From Planctomycetaceae bacterium (GTDB lineage: Bacteria; Planctomycetota; Planctomycetia; Planctomycetales; Planctomycetaceae): 5,502 nt of DNA. The notes beneath the pieces are model-generated. The model had not been told where the DNA came from, made no database searches, and worked only from the letters and a program-made list of their open reading frames with translations. The stretch covers positions 8,207 through 13,708 of the forward strand of contig JAESQE010000251.1 of the NCBI GenBank assembly GCA_016765335.1. The letters are read 5' to 3'. Of the stretch, positions 1 to 5,502 are shown piece by piece. The translations under genes and the position numbers were made by a program. Numbering within the stretch: position 1 is the first letter of the stretch; each line of letters begins with the position of its first letter.

Positions 1-333
1 GCTGTGCAAATTGAAGTGACCGGCTACTTCCTCAAGCTGTATAGTTATTCCTCACCCAAGGGACATTACGTGGCTCCGCTGATCCTGGCGGCCCGCATCA
101 AACCCTACACGGTTGTCAAATCGGTTCCCAGTAGCACCGGGTTAGAACCTTATATTATTATGTTTGCCTTGGTCGTCGGCCTCGGTACTATTATTACGGT
201 CAGTCTTTATTCGCGAGGAGATCGAAAGTTCAAGAAGAAATTGGACGCCGATTTTCCAGACAAAAATATCCCGCCAGAGAATTTCCTCGAACAGTTGCAG
301 GACAACGAGAACAGCAACAGCCTGTTTAGTTAA
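1..333 (+). CDS. C-terminal part of an unrecognised single-pass membrane protein (5' end outside window)
   Basis: The frame is open from the first base (GCT, then GTG at 4), so the true start lies to the left; the GTG is probably an ordinary valine codon. About 110 residues are visible. Counting the GTG residue as 1, residues 1-49 contain a beta-rich looking stretch (VTGYFLKLYSY, then HYVAPLILAARIKPY) and a short linker. Residues 50-70 form one hydrophobic helix (IIMFALVVGLGTIITVSLYS). Then come a basic patch (RGDRKFKKK) and a polar acidic tail ending NSLFS before TAA at 331-333. By the positive-inside rule the tail is cytoplasmic and the larger N-terminal part is outside the cytoplasm. I do not recognise the family and assign no function. 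The coding call is fairly secure because the composition and topology are coherent. The next gene is 246 bp away, across a repeat-like element. Confidence 0.72.
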   Translation, partial: AVQIEVTGYFLKLYSYSSPKGHYVAPLILAARIKPYTVVKSVPSSTGLEPYIIMFALVVGLGTIITVSLYSRGDRKFKKKLDADFPDKNIPPENFLEQLQDNENSNSLFS

Positions 334-347
334 GGAACTCCAGTAAT

Positions 348-476
348 GTAGGATGGGTGGTTCTGTCGGCGAACTGGTGTCCGTATTATTGGAGTTCAAT
401 CCGACAGGTTCACCCATCTTTGTGGTATCGTGGAATCACAAGGCACACGAAGATGGGTGCAAGCATGCCATCCTAC
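348..476. repeat. REP/MITE-like palindromic element with 9-bp inverted ends
   Basis: The ends are a perfect 9-bp inverted repeat: GTAGGATGG at 348-356 and CCATCCTAC at 468-476. Inside, GATGGGTG occurs at 352-359 and 452-459 and inverted at 411-418. Two mutually exclusive large hairpins can form. In one, 352-369 pairs with 401-418 (8 bp, 3 mismatches, 7 bp; loop of 31). In the other, 411-424 pairs with 446-459 (14 positions, one of them G-T; loop of 21). A smaller imperfect hairpin spans 452-472. No transposase is encoded, and I see no clear target-site duplication at the flanks. Similar TAGGATGGGTG palindromes are, from memory, dispersed repeats in several bacterial phyla. Mobility is inferred; the inverted structure is directly visible. 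A folded transcription stop between the two flanking genes is an alternative role. Confidence 0.6.
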
Positions 477-579
477 TTGGACATTGAAAATCTACGTAAG
501 GAAACCACTGGGATTCAATTCATAGAGCTTCCCTTAAATCGAAATTCATGACTATCATTAAAAGAAGACAGAGGCAAAT

Positions 580-1566
580 ATGCTATTGGCAGGTGATATT
601 GGTGGGACTAAAACAGTGGTTGCGGTTTTTGAGCCGGAGTCACCGCAGAAGCCATTGCATGAGCAGACCTTTGTTTCGCGGGACTATTCTGGACTGACTG
701 AAATTGTCACGCAATATCTGGGAGAGCATGATTTCTCCATTGATGCAGCCTGCTTTGGTGTCGCTGGCCCGGTAAGCCAGGGGCAATGTGAAACGATCGA
801 TCTCCCCTGGAAAGTTGATGAAGCGGAACTCGGAAAGTTGACTGGTAGTTCCAAGGTGCGGGTCATTAATGATCTCGAAGCGATGGCCTGGTCTTTGGAA
901 AATCTTTCAAAAGATGATCTGCATTGTATTGACCAAGGACATGATATCGCAGGAAACCGGGGAGTCATTGCAGCGGGAACTGGTCTGGGGGAAGCAGGCG
1001 TCTGGTACGGTCAATGGTACCATCCGTTTGCCAGTGAAGGCGGACACGCCGATTTCTCGCCTCAGTCTCACGAAGAAGACGCGTTGCTCAGTTTTTTAAG
1101 AAACAAATTTGAACACGTTTCCTGGGAACGGGTTCTTTCGGGACCGGGGATCGAAAATATTTATGAGTTTCTGGTCAACACGTATCGAGAATCGCCGACT
1201 CTTGAAACAGTCAAACGGATGATGCAAGAAGACAACGCAGCGGTGATTACCTCAGCTGCATTATCAAAAACGTGCATGGCATGTGTGAAGACAATGGAAA
1301 TATTTGTCGGACTCTACGGAGCAGAAGCTGGTAACCTGGCCTTGAAACTGATGGCAACCGGAGGGATTTATATCGGCGGCGGGATCGCACCACAGATCCT
1401 GTCTTTGCTCGATAGTGACATCTTTCGAGATGCGTTCACTCATAAAGGACGTCTCAGTTCTGTGATCGATAACGTCCCGGTCTATGTCATCAAAACAAAT
1501 AAAGCTCCGTTACTCGGAGCAGCTCATGTTGCACATTTACTTGCAACGGATCAACCAATCTATTGA
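580..1566 (+). CDS. glk: glucokinase (EC 2.7.1.2), E. coli Glk-type
   Basis: Cytoplasmic enzyme that transfers the ATP phosphate to glucose, giving glucose-6-phosphate for glycolysis and the pentose phosphate route. The 328-residue protein is close to the family's usual length (about 320). Motifs appear in the expected order: phosphate-1 loop GDIGGTKT (5-12), CFGVAGPV (58-65), [11 protein letters not shown] with the sugar-contacting N97 and putative catalytic base D98, phosphate-2 loop AAGTGLG (131-137), [11 protein letters not shown] with sugar-binding E153 and H156, WERVLSGPG (182-190), the adenosine-site [11 protein letters not shown] (261-271) and a C-terminal [15 protein letters not shown] segment. 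The pattern fits the Glk family (PF02685 type) better than the ROK family, because it has the EGGHxDF and ERVLSGPG blocks and no ROK CxCGxxGCxE zinc motif. The ATG at 580 is preceded by GAGG (571-574) at a 5-base spacing and puts the GDIGGT loop near the N-terminus, so the start is secure. proC follows after 31 bp, probably in the same transcript. Confidence 0.95.
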   Translation: MLLAGDIGGTKTVVAVFEPESPQKPLHEQTFVSRDYSGLTEIVTQYLGEHDFSIDAACFGVAGPVSQGQCETIDLPWKVDEAELGKLTGSSKVRVINDLEAMAWSLENLSKDDLHCIDQGHDIAGNRGVIAAGTGLGEAGVWYGQWYHPFASEGGHADFSPQSHEEDALLSFLRNKFEHVSWERVLSGPGIENIYEFLVNTYRESPTLETVKRMMQEDNAAVITSAALSKTCMACVKTMEIFVGLYGAEAGNLALKLMATGGIYIGGGIAPQILSLLDSDIFRDAFTHKGRLSSVIDNVPVYVIKTNKAPLLGAAHVAHLLATDQPIY

Positions 1567-1597
1567 AACACTTTTGTGAACTTTAAAAAGGAACGAC

Positions 1598-1924
1598 ATG
1601 AATCAATCCTCCGAAACAAAAATTGGATTTGTAGGAGCCGGCCGCATGGCAACAGCTCTTGCTCAGGGATTCGTCAAACAGAACGCAATCAGCAGTCAGC
1701 AACTGTTTGCCTGTGATGTTTCTGATCAGGCACGCGAAGCTTTTCGGAAGCAGACCGGCGCAACAATTGTAGAAAACCCTGCGGAATTGCTCGCGAATGT
1801 AGACATCTTGTTCCTGTCTGTTAAGCCGCAGATTTTACCGCAGGTTGCTGCAAGCTTTGCAGAGAACTTGCAAGAAAATCAGTTGGTCGTATCGATCGCA
1901 GCCGGGGTGACACTTTCGCAATAA
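1598..1924 (+). CDS. proC: ProC N-terminal half: Rossmann NAD(P)-binding domain, as truncated by the internal stop
   Basis: This is the part of proC that can be translated as the sequence stands: 108 residues. It holds KIGFVGAGRMATALAQGF (dinucleotide-binding loop, 8-25), ACDVSDQAREAF (38-49) at the end of the second strand, where cofactor type is usually set, and DILFLSVKPQ (69-78), the family's conserved strand and lid, then LVVSIAAGVTLSQ (96-108). It stops at TAA just after the sixth strand, so it has nearly the whole cofactor fold but lacks the dimerisation domain that builds the active site. Alone it should not be a working reductase. It is listed separately so that the readable piece is on record; it is part of the interrupted proC entry, not another gene. 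Confidence 0.6.
   Translation: MNQSSETKIGFVGAGRMATALAQGFVKQNAISSQQLFACDVSDQAREAFRKQTGATIVENPAELLANVDILFLSVKPQILPQVAASFAENLQENQLVVSIAAGVTLSQ
1922..1924 (+). other. in-frame TAA stop inside proC (codon 109)
   Basis: The codons run CAA-TAA-AAA-GGT, and the frame before and after the stop is the same (1598, 1919 and 1961 are all in register), so this is a substitution rather than a frameshift. The protein on both sides aligns with ProC without a gap. Leucine is expected at this position from the E. coli protein, and TTA would differ from TAA by one base. TAA is neither the selenocysteine (TGA) nor the pyrrolysine (TAG) codon. Confidence 0.88.
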
Positions 1925-1960
1925 AAAGGTTATCTGAATAGACATCAGCAGATCATCCGC

Positions 1961-2419
1961 GTGATGCCCAATACTCCTGCATTGGTCGGATCTGGAGCAG
2001 CGGGAATGTCTTGTGCAAAAGATGTGTCTGAAGAACAACAGTCCTTCGTGCTTCATTTGATGAATACTGTCGGAATTTGCCATCAGGTATCTGAGCCTTT
2101 GCTCGATGCAGTCACAGGATTATCAGGATCTGGGCCGGCTTACATTTTCCAAGTGATTGAAGCTCTCAGCGATGGCGGGGTGAGAGAGGGCTTGCCTCGT
2201 GACATTGCGACTGAACTGGCAGCACAGACAGTGTTGGGCGCTGCAAAAATGGTTCTGGAAACCGGCGAGCATCCCGGCGTATTAAAAGATGCAGTCACCA
2301 GCCCCGCGGGAACGACCATCGCTGGTGTTGCTGCATTGGAAAAAGGCGGCGCAAGAGCAGCTTTCATGGATGCCGTCCAAGCAGCAGCAAATCGCTCACG
2401 AGAATTATCCCAAGCGTAG
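1961..2419 (+). CDS. proC: ProC C-terminal half: substrate/dimerisation domain, downstream of the internal stop
   Basis: The frame after the stop encodes the rest of ProC. It runs from [11 protein letters not shown] through [22 protein letters not shown] (full-length residues about 170-191) to the P5CR signature, P226 to E248 (full-length numbering), which fits the PROSITE PS00521 pattern as I remember it, and ends in RSRELSQA. Possible internal starts are GTG at 1961 and ATG at 1964, but no ribosome-binding sequence lies at the right distance; the nearest purine run (AAAAAGG, 1922-1928 region) is more than 30 bases upstream. Separate translation is therefore doubtful. Even if made, this half lacks the cofactor domain. 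It could function only by pairing with the N-terminal half, which I have no evidence for. It belongs with the interrupted proC entry. Confidence 0.5.
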   Translation: MMPNTPALVGSGAAGMSCAKDVSEEQQSFVLHLMNTVGICHQVSEPLLDAVTGLSGSGPAYIFQVIEALSDGGVREGLPRDIATELAAQTVLGAAKMVLETGEHPGVLKDAVTSPAGTTIAGVAALEKGGARAAFMDAVQAAANRSRELSQA

Positions 2420-2449
2420 ATAAAGCGTAATTCAGTCACTCTTTTTTAT

Positions 2450-2468
2450 ACCAGCCCGAATCGCTGGT
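2450..2468 (+). terminator. weak hairpin after proC, possible terminator
   Basis: ACCAGC (2450-2455) pairs perfectly with GCTGGT (2463-2468) around a 7-base loop, 30 bp past the proC stop. Only CTTT follows on the + strand and the T-run (2441-2447) lies before the stem, so the match to a Rho-independent terminator is poor. The location is right for ending the glk-proC transcript. Confidence 0.3.
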
Positions 2469-2496
2469 CTTTGAGGGACATACAACGCGCGAACAA

Positions 2497-2525
2497 ATAC
2501 GCGAATGCGTATAAGCAATCGCTTA
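2497..2525. repeat. two back-to-back short inverted repeats upstream of sulfatase 1
   Basis: ATACGC-GAAT-GCGTAT (2497-2512) is a perfect 6-bp stem with a 4-base loop. TAAGC-AATC-GCTTA (2512-2525) is a perfect 5-bp stem, also with a 4-base loop, sharing one base with the first. CGCGAA also occurs twice just here (2488-2493 and 2500-2505). The pair lies about 85-110 bp before the sulfatase start and could be an operator, an RNA structure in the leader, or remnants of a small repeat. No T-run follows, so it is not a standard terminator. The dyads are directly visible; any function is a guess. Confidence 0.4.
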
Positions 2526-2595
2526 CTACAAGTTGAAACTCTGCAAGGTTTCTGTCAGACTATTCTAATCTAAATTCCAAATCTAGAATTACGCT

Positions 2596-2600
2596 GGGAA
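2596..2600 (+). promoter_or_regulatory. ribosome binding site favouring the ATG at 2609
   Basis: GGGAA ends 8 bases before ATG 2609 and 5 bases before GTG 2606; both spacings are workable and ATG is the commoner start. The nearby ATG at 2604 is followed directly by TGA and so cannot start the gene. Confidence 0.5.
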
Positions 2601-2608
2601 CCAATGTG

Positions 2609-4003
2609 ATGCGTTACCTGTTGAGTCTTCTGCTTTTGTGTACTTGTCTTGTCACCGCGAGCCAACTACAGGCCGCGGAACCAAACTTTGTGATCATATT
2701 CTGCGATGACCTTGGCTATGGCGACTTGGCGTGCTTTGGTCATCCGACAATTCGCACTCCCAATTTGGACCGCATGGCTGCACAGGGTCAAAAGTGGACT
2801 AACTTTTATGTCGGTGCCAGTGTATGCACTCCCAGCCGGGCGGCTTTGCTGACCGGGCGATTGCCTGTCCGCAGCGGGATGATGTCTGCAAAACGTCGGG
2901 TACTGTTCCCCAACTCAAAAGGGGGGCTGCCTGCCAGTGAGTTGACCATTGCAGAGATGTTAAAAACCAAAGACTACGCCACGGCTGCCATTGGAAAATG
3001 GCATCTTGGTCATTTGCCGCAGTACCTTCCGACCAAACACGGCTTTGATTCTTACTGGGGGATTCCGTACTCCAATGATATGGATGCCGTCAAAGGCTTC
3101 CCGGGGTATAAACAAACCGCACAGAAAGACCCCAATTATGCTGCAACAATCGAACAGTATCAGGTGCCGATTATACAGAACGAAACAGTGGTCGAAAAAC
3201 CTGCGAATCAACGCACGATCACTCAGCGATACACTGACAAGACTATGGAATTCATCACCCAGAATCAGGACAAACCGTTCTTCGTTTATCTGGCTCATAG
3301 CTTGCCGCACATTCCTTTGTTTGCAGGAAAAAGACATCTCGGAAAAAGTCGCCGCGGAATCTTTGGTGACGTCATTGAAGAAATTGATAGCGGAGTCGGG
3401 CAAATTCTGAAGACACTGGAAGATTTGAAGCTGGCAGAAAACACGCTGGTCGTATTCACATCCGACAATGGTCCCTGGTTACTTTTCGATACGCACGGCG
3501 GATCAGCCGGACTGCTTCGTGAAGGAAAAGGCTCCACGTTTGAAGGCGGTATGCGAGAACCAACCATCTTTTGGTGGCCGGGTAAAATTGCACCGAAAAT
3601 AGAAATGGAAATCGGAGCCACAATGGATTTACTGCCTACGTTCTGCTCATTAGCGGGCGTGCCCATTCCCAAAGACCGAGTAATCGATGGGCATGATCTC
3701 TCGCCACTGCTGTTGGGGAAAACCGACAAATCTCCTAGGAAACAGGTGTACTACTGGCGGTCGGAAAAACTGTATGCGATTCGTATTGGCCCCTGGAAAG
3801 CTCACTTCATCACGGAAGGTTGCTACGGGATTGGCCCCAAACGAGAAGTGCATGAAATCCCCGAACTCTATAATCTGGATCATGACCCATCTGAAAAATA
3901 CAATGTCGCGAAGCTGCATCCCGATGTCGTTGCGAGATTGACAAAAATTGCCCAGGCTCATATTCAATCGATCGAGCCGGTCGAAAATCAATTGGCTAAA
4001 TAG
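2609..4003 (+). CDS. secreted formylglycine-dependent sulfatase, arylsulfatase A-like (sulfatase 1)
   Basis: Exported type I sulfatase that hydrolyses a sulfate ester; the substrate cannot be read from the sequence. From ATG 2609 it has 464 residues, typical for bacterial members. Residues 1-22 form a Sec signal peptide (MRYLLSLLLLCTCLVTA, cleavage likely near LQA-A-EPN). The mature protein begins PNFVIIFCDDLGYGD, with calcium ligands D33 and D34. CTPSR (73-77) is the formylglycine motif; C73 must be oxidised by a maturation enzyme not encoded here. GKWHLGH gives K130 and H132, PHIPLF gives H234, TSDNGP gives the remaining metal ligands D286 and N287, and REGKGSTFEGG gives K307. These match the known catalytic set of human arylsulfatase A in order, so an active enzyme is expected. 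The C-terminal part has the usual subdomain (GPWKAHF, ELYNLDHDPSEKYN). GTG 2606 would add one residue. The second sulfatase follows after 84 bp. Confidence 0.93.
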   Translation: MRYLLSLLLLCTCLVTASQLQAAEPNFVIIFCDDLGYGDLACFGHPTIRTPNLDRMAAQGQKWTNFYVGASVCTPSRAALLTGRLPVRSGMMSAKRRVLFPNSKGGLPASELTIAEMLKTKDYATAAIGKWHLGHLPQYLPTKHGFDSYWGIPYSNDMDAVKGFPGYKQTAQKDPNYAATIEQYQVPIIQNETVVEKPANQRTITQRYTDKTMEFITQNQDKPFFVYLAHSLPHIPLFAGKRHLGKSRRGIFGDVIEEIDSGVGQILKTLEDLKLAENTLVVFTSDNGPWLLFDTHGGSAGLLREGKGSTFEGGMREPTIFWWPGKIAPKIEMEIGATMDLLPTFCSLAGVPIPKDRVIDGHDLSPLLLGKTDKSPRKQVYYWRSEKLYAIRIGPWKAHFITEGCYGIGPKREVHEIPELYNLDHDPSEKYNVAKLHPDVVARLTKIAQAHIQSIEPVENQLAK

Positions 4004-4009
4004 AGGGGC

Positions 4010-4027
4010 TGTCACGATGTTGTGACA
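4010..4027. repeat. perfect dyad TGTCAC-N6-GTGACA between the two sulfatases
   Basis: TGTCAC (4010-4015) and GTGACA (4022-4027) are perfect inverted halves separated by six bases, 6 bp after the sulfatase 1 stop and 60 bp before the sulfatase 2 start. AAAAAACG follows on the + strand, so it is not a standard Rho-independent terminator. A smaller palindrome, AACGC-A-GCGTT (4031-4041), is adjacent. The size and symmetry suit a dimeric repressor or a CRP/FNR-like regulator site, but the identity is unknown. Confidence 0.4.
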
Positions 4028-4073
4028 AAAAACGCAGCGTTACTTTTATACTACCAGTTTTTTATATTGTGAT

Positions 4074-4081
4074 AGAAGAGG
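4074..4081 (+). promoter_or_regulatory. ribosome binding site setting the sulfatase 2 start
   Basis: AGAAGAGG ends 6 bases before ATG 4088. This supports the long N-terminus over the internal ATG at 4169, which has no purine-rich site ahead of it. Confidence 0.6.
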
Positions 4082-4087
4082 TTCTTT

Positions 4088-5502
4088 ATGAGACCGCATC
4101 ATCGATTGGCTACTGCTTGTTGTTTCGTAACCGCTGGGCTACGTAGTTCGACTTTGCGAATCCTAGTTATGGCATTACTTGTTGTGACACAACTGGGCAC
4201 CGCAAACACCATTTGGTCCGCAGAGAAATCGAAACCGAATATTATCTTCATTCTTGCAGATGATCTTGGTTATGGTGATGTGGGTTGCTTTGGTCAGAAA
4301 ATTATCAAAACACCGAATCTGGATAATATGGCAGCCGAAGGCATGAAACTGACAAACTTTTATGCCGGGGCAACAGTTTGTGCTCCTTCTCGTTGTGTTT
4401 TGATGACCGGGCTGCATACAGGTCATTGCCAGGTGCGTGGGAATTCTCGATCTGACGTGCAAAGACTGCGAGATAGCGACTTCACAATCGCAGAGGCACT
4501 TCAAAAACAAGGCTACAACACGGCGCTCATCGGAAAATGGGGACTCGGAGAACCGGGCGGAGGAGAAGAAGGGCTTCCAAACAAACAAGGCTTCGATTAC
4601 TCCTTTGGATATTTAAATCAACGTCATGCTCACAACTATTATCCGGAAATTCTTTGGCGAGACGGATCGAAGGTGCATTTGAGAAATGTTGTCCATAAAG
4701 TTGCAGTTGAACCTTGGGGTGCGGCTGGCTGGGCCACCAAGCGTGTGGATTATTCTCACGATCTGTTCATGGATGATACATTGCAATACATTGATAAGCA
4801 GACAGAGAAACCTTTCTTTTTGTACCTGGCGTTGACCGTTCCTCATGCGAACAACGAAGGCACACGAGGCACAGGCAACGGACAGGAAGTTCCTGATTAC
4901 GGGATTTACGAAAAGAAGAATTGGCCAGAGCCTGACAAAGGGCAAGCAGCCATGATCACACGCATGGATGCAGGAATCGGCGAAATGTTTGCCTTATTGA
5001 AAGAGAAAAAACTGGATAAAAATACGATTGTCTTTTTCACTTCTGATAACGGACACCACAAAGAAGGGGGTAATAATCCTGAGTTTTTTGATGCAAACGG
5101 CCCGTTGCGTGGCATGAAACGAGCATTGTACGAAGGCGGTATTCGGGTGCCTACGATTGTACGTTGGCCAGGACAAATTGAAGCCGGATCGGTTTCAGAT
5201 CATATCGGTTACTTCGGAGACTTTTTCGCAACCGCGTGTGATCTCTCCGGTCAAAAGACTCCCGCAGGATTGGATAGCGTTTCGCTGTTACCGGTTCTGA
5301 CTGGAAAGACCAAACAGCAAAAACAATCCGATTACCTCTACTGGGAATTTTATGAACAAGGTTCCCGGCAAGCAATCAGGCAAGGCGACTGGAAAGCAAT
5401 TCGTCAGCCCATGGTGACCGGGAAAGTTGAACTCTACAACCTGAAAGATGATCTGGGCGAAGAGAATAACCTGGCGGTGGCGAATCCGAAAATGGCAGCC
5501 AA
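4088..5502 (+). CDS. secreted formylglycine-dependent sulfatase, GKWG subtype (sulfatase 2, 3' end outside window)
   Basis: Second exported sulfatase, open for 471 codons to the window edge; probably only a short C-terminal piece is missing, since the late [16 protein letters not shown] block is present. The N-terminus is long: a polar/basic stretch of about 24 residues ([12 protein letters not shown]...LRSSTLR), then the hydrophobic core [15 protein letters not shown], with cleavage likely near WSA-E45. Key residues: D58 and D59 (ADDLGYGD), CAPSR (98-102) with formylglycine C98, K150 in GKWGLG, H253 (VPHANN), D320 and N321 (TSDNGH), and K344 ([10 protein letters not shown]). The family's usual histidine after GKW is glycine here (G152). 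[13 protein letters not shown] (174-186) is a subfamily block absent from sulfatase 1, so the two are old paralogs. Hydrolysis of a sulfated glycan is likely but the substrate is unknown. The gene may be co-transcribed with sulfatase 1 (84-bp gap) or driven from that gap. Confidence 0.92.
   Translation, partial: MRPHHRLATACCFVTAGLRSSTLRILVMALLVVTQLGTANTIWSAEKSKPNIIFILADDLGYGDVGCFGQKIIKTPNLDNMAAEGMKLTNFYAGATVCAPSRCVLMTGLHTGHCQVRGNSRSDVQRLRDSDFTIAEALQKQGYNTALIGKWGLGEPGGGEEGLPNKQGFDYSFGYLNQRHAHNYYPEILWRDGSKVHLRNVVHKVAVEPWGAAGWATKRVDYSHDLFMDDTLQYIDKQTEKPFFLYLALTVPHANNEGTRGTGNGQEVPDYGIYEKKNWPEPDKGQAAMITRMDAGIGEMFALLKEKKLDKNTIVFFTSDNGHHKEGGNNPEFFDANGPLRGMKRALYEGGIRVPTIVRWPGQIEAGSVSDHIGYFGDFFATACDLSGQKTPAGLDSVSLLPVLTGKTKQQKQSDYLYWEFYEQGSRQAIRQGDWKAIRQPMVTGKVELYNLKDDLGEENNLAVANPKMAA

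Larger units (their letters stand above)
1598..2419 (+). pseudogene. proC: pyrroline-5-carboxylate reductase (EC 1.5.1.2), interrupted by one in-frame TAA
   Basis: ProC reduces 1-pyrroline-5-carboxylate to proline with NAD(P)H, the final step of proline synthesis, in the cytoplasm. One continuous frame of 273 sense codons matches the whole family from the N-terminal GFVGAGRM loop to the C-terminal helices, but codon 109 (1922-1924) is TAA. Reading through gives [36 protein letters not shown]. From memory, the E. coli protein reads [27 protein letters not shown] here, so the stop replaces a leucine without any length change. A TTA to TAA change would explain it. Both flanks are well conserved and in the same frame, so the lesion is either very recent, a sequencing error, or tolerated. 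The start ATG has a good AAGGAA site (1588-1593). The 31-bp gap to glk suggests co-transcription. I label it a pseudogene because the normal product cannot be made without readthrough. Confidence 0.8.

Noticed and set aside
142..417. Minus-strand frame of 91 codons
   Set aside because: It is antisense to the membrane protein tail and the repeat element, with no start signal; a shadow frame.
357..551. Open frame of 64 codons between the membrane protein and glk
   Set aside because: It lies largely over the inverted-repeat element, has no ribosome site, and its translation shows no domain-like pattern.
527..558. Sigma-70 promoter ahead of glk with TATCAT (553-558) as the -10 box
   Set aside because: No acceptable -35 box sits at the right distance, and the leader would be only about 15 bases; too weak to list.
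1922..1924. Selenocysteine or pyrrolysine recoding at the proC stop
   Set aside because: The codon is TAA, not TGA or TAG, and the expected residue is a leucine, not a catalytic cysteine.
1598..2419. proC as a natural two-gene (split) enzyme
   Set aside because: The frame is unbroken apart from one codon, conserved residues continue across the gap, and there is no ribosome site before 1961 or 1964. A point mutation or error explains it more simply; not fully excluded.
2533..2566. TTGAAA and TATTCT as a promoter for sulfatase 1
   Set aside because: The spacing is 22 bases, too long for a standard sigma-70 promoter.
2960..3729. Long minus-strand frames inside sulfatase 1
   Set aside because: Sulfatase 1 is clearly coding on the + strand with all catalytic motifs; the antisense frames have no recognisable protein features.
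4175..5375. Several minus-strand frames over 4175-5375
   Set aside because: They are antisense shadows of sulfatase 2, which is open on the + strand through the whole interval.

Overview
The window looks like part of a planctomycete chromosome. Two secreted formylglycine-type sulfatases stand in tandem (this phylum carries very large numbers of them), the base composition is moderate, and the genes lie on one strand with loose spacing. A Gimesia-like organism is my guess from protein style; I could not test it by a search.

Layout, all genes on the + strand. Positions 1-333 hold the C-terminal end of an unrecognised membrane protein with one transmembrane helix. Positions 334-579 are intergenic and mostly filled by a compact element of about 129 bp (348-476). 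It has 9-bp inverted ends and nested copies of GATGGGTG that fold into hairpins, like a REP/MITE-type repeat. Positions 580-1566 encode a complete glucokinase (glk). After a 31-bp gap comes pyrroline-5-carboxylate reductase (proC, 1598-2419). Its frame is continuous from end to end but is interrupted by one TAA codon at 1922-1924, exactly where E. coli ProC, as I remember it, has leucine. Positions 2420-2605 are intergenic and carry three short hairpins. Positions 2609-4003 encode a complete secreted sulfatase. After an 84-bp gap with a perfect dyad (TGTCAC-N6-GTGACA), a second sulfatase runs from 4088 off the right edge.

How the genes work together: glk phosphorylates free glucose for central metabolism. 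proC would perform the last step of proline synthesis, but as read it is split into a cofactor-binding half and a dimerisation/catalytic half. The two sulfatases are exported hydrolases that probably remove sulfate from polysaccharides or other sulfate esters. They are related but not recent duplicates: one has a GKWH active-site motif, the other GKWG. No sulfatase-maturation enzyme, transporter or regulator lies in the window. glk and proC look co-transcribed by spacing; the sulfatases may form a second unit.

The most notable observation is the in-frame stop in proC. I see no convincing new multi-gene system. Nothing here resembles a CRISPR array, tRNA, rRNA, transposase or phage gene.
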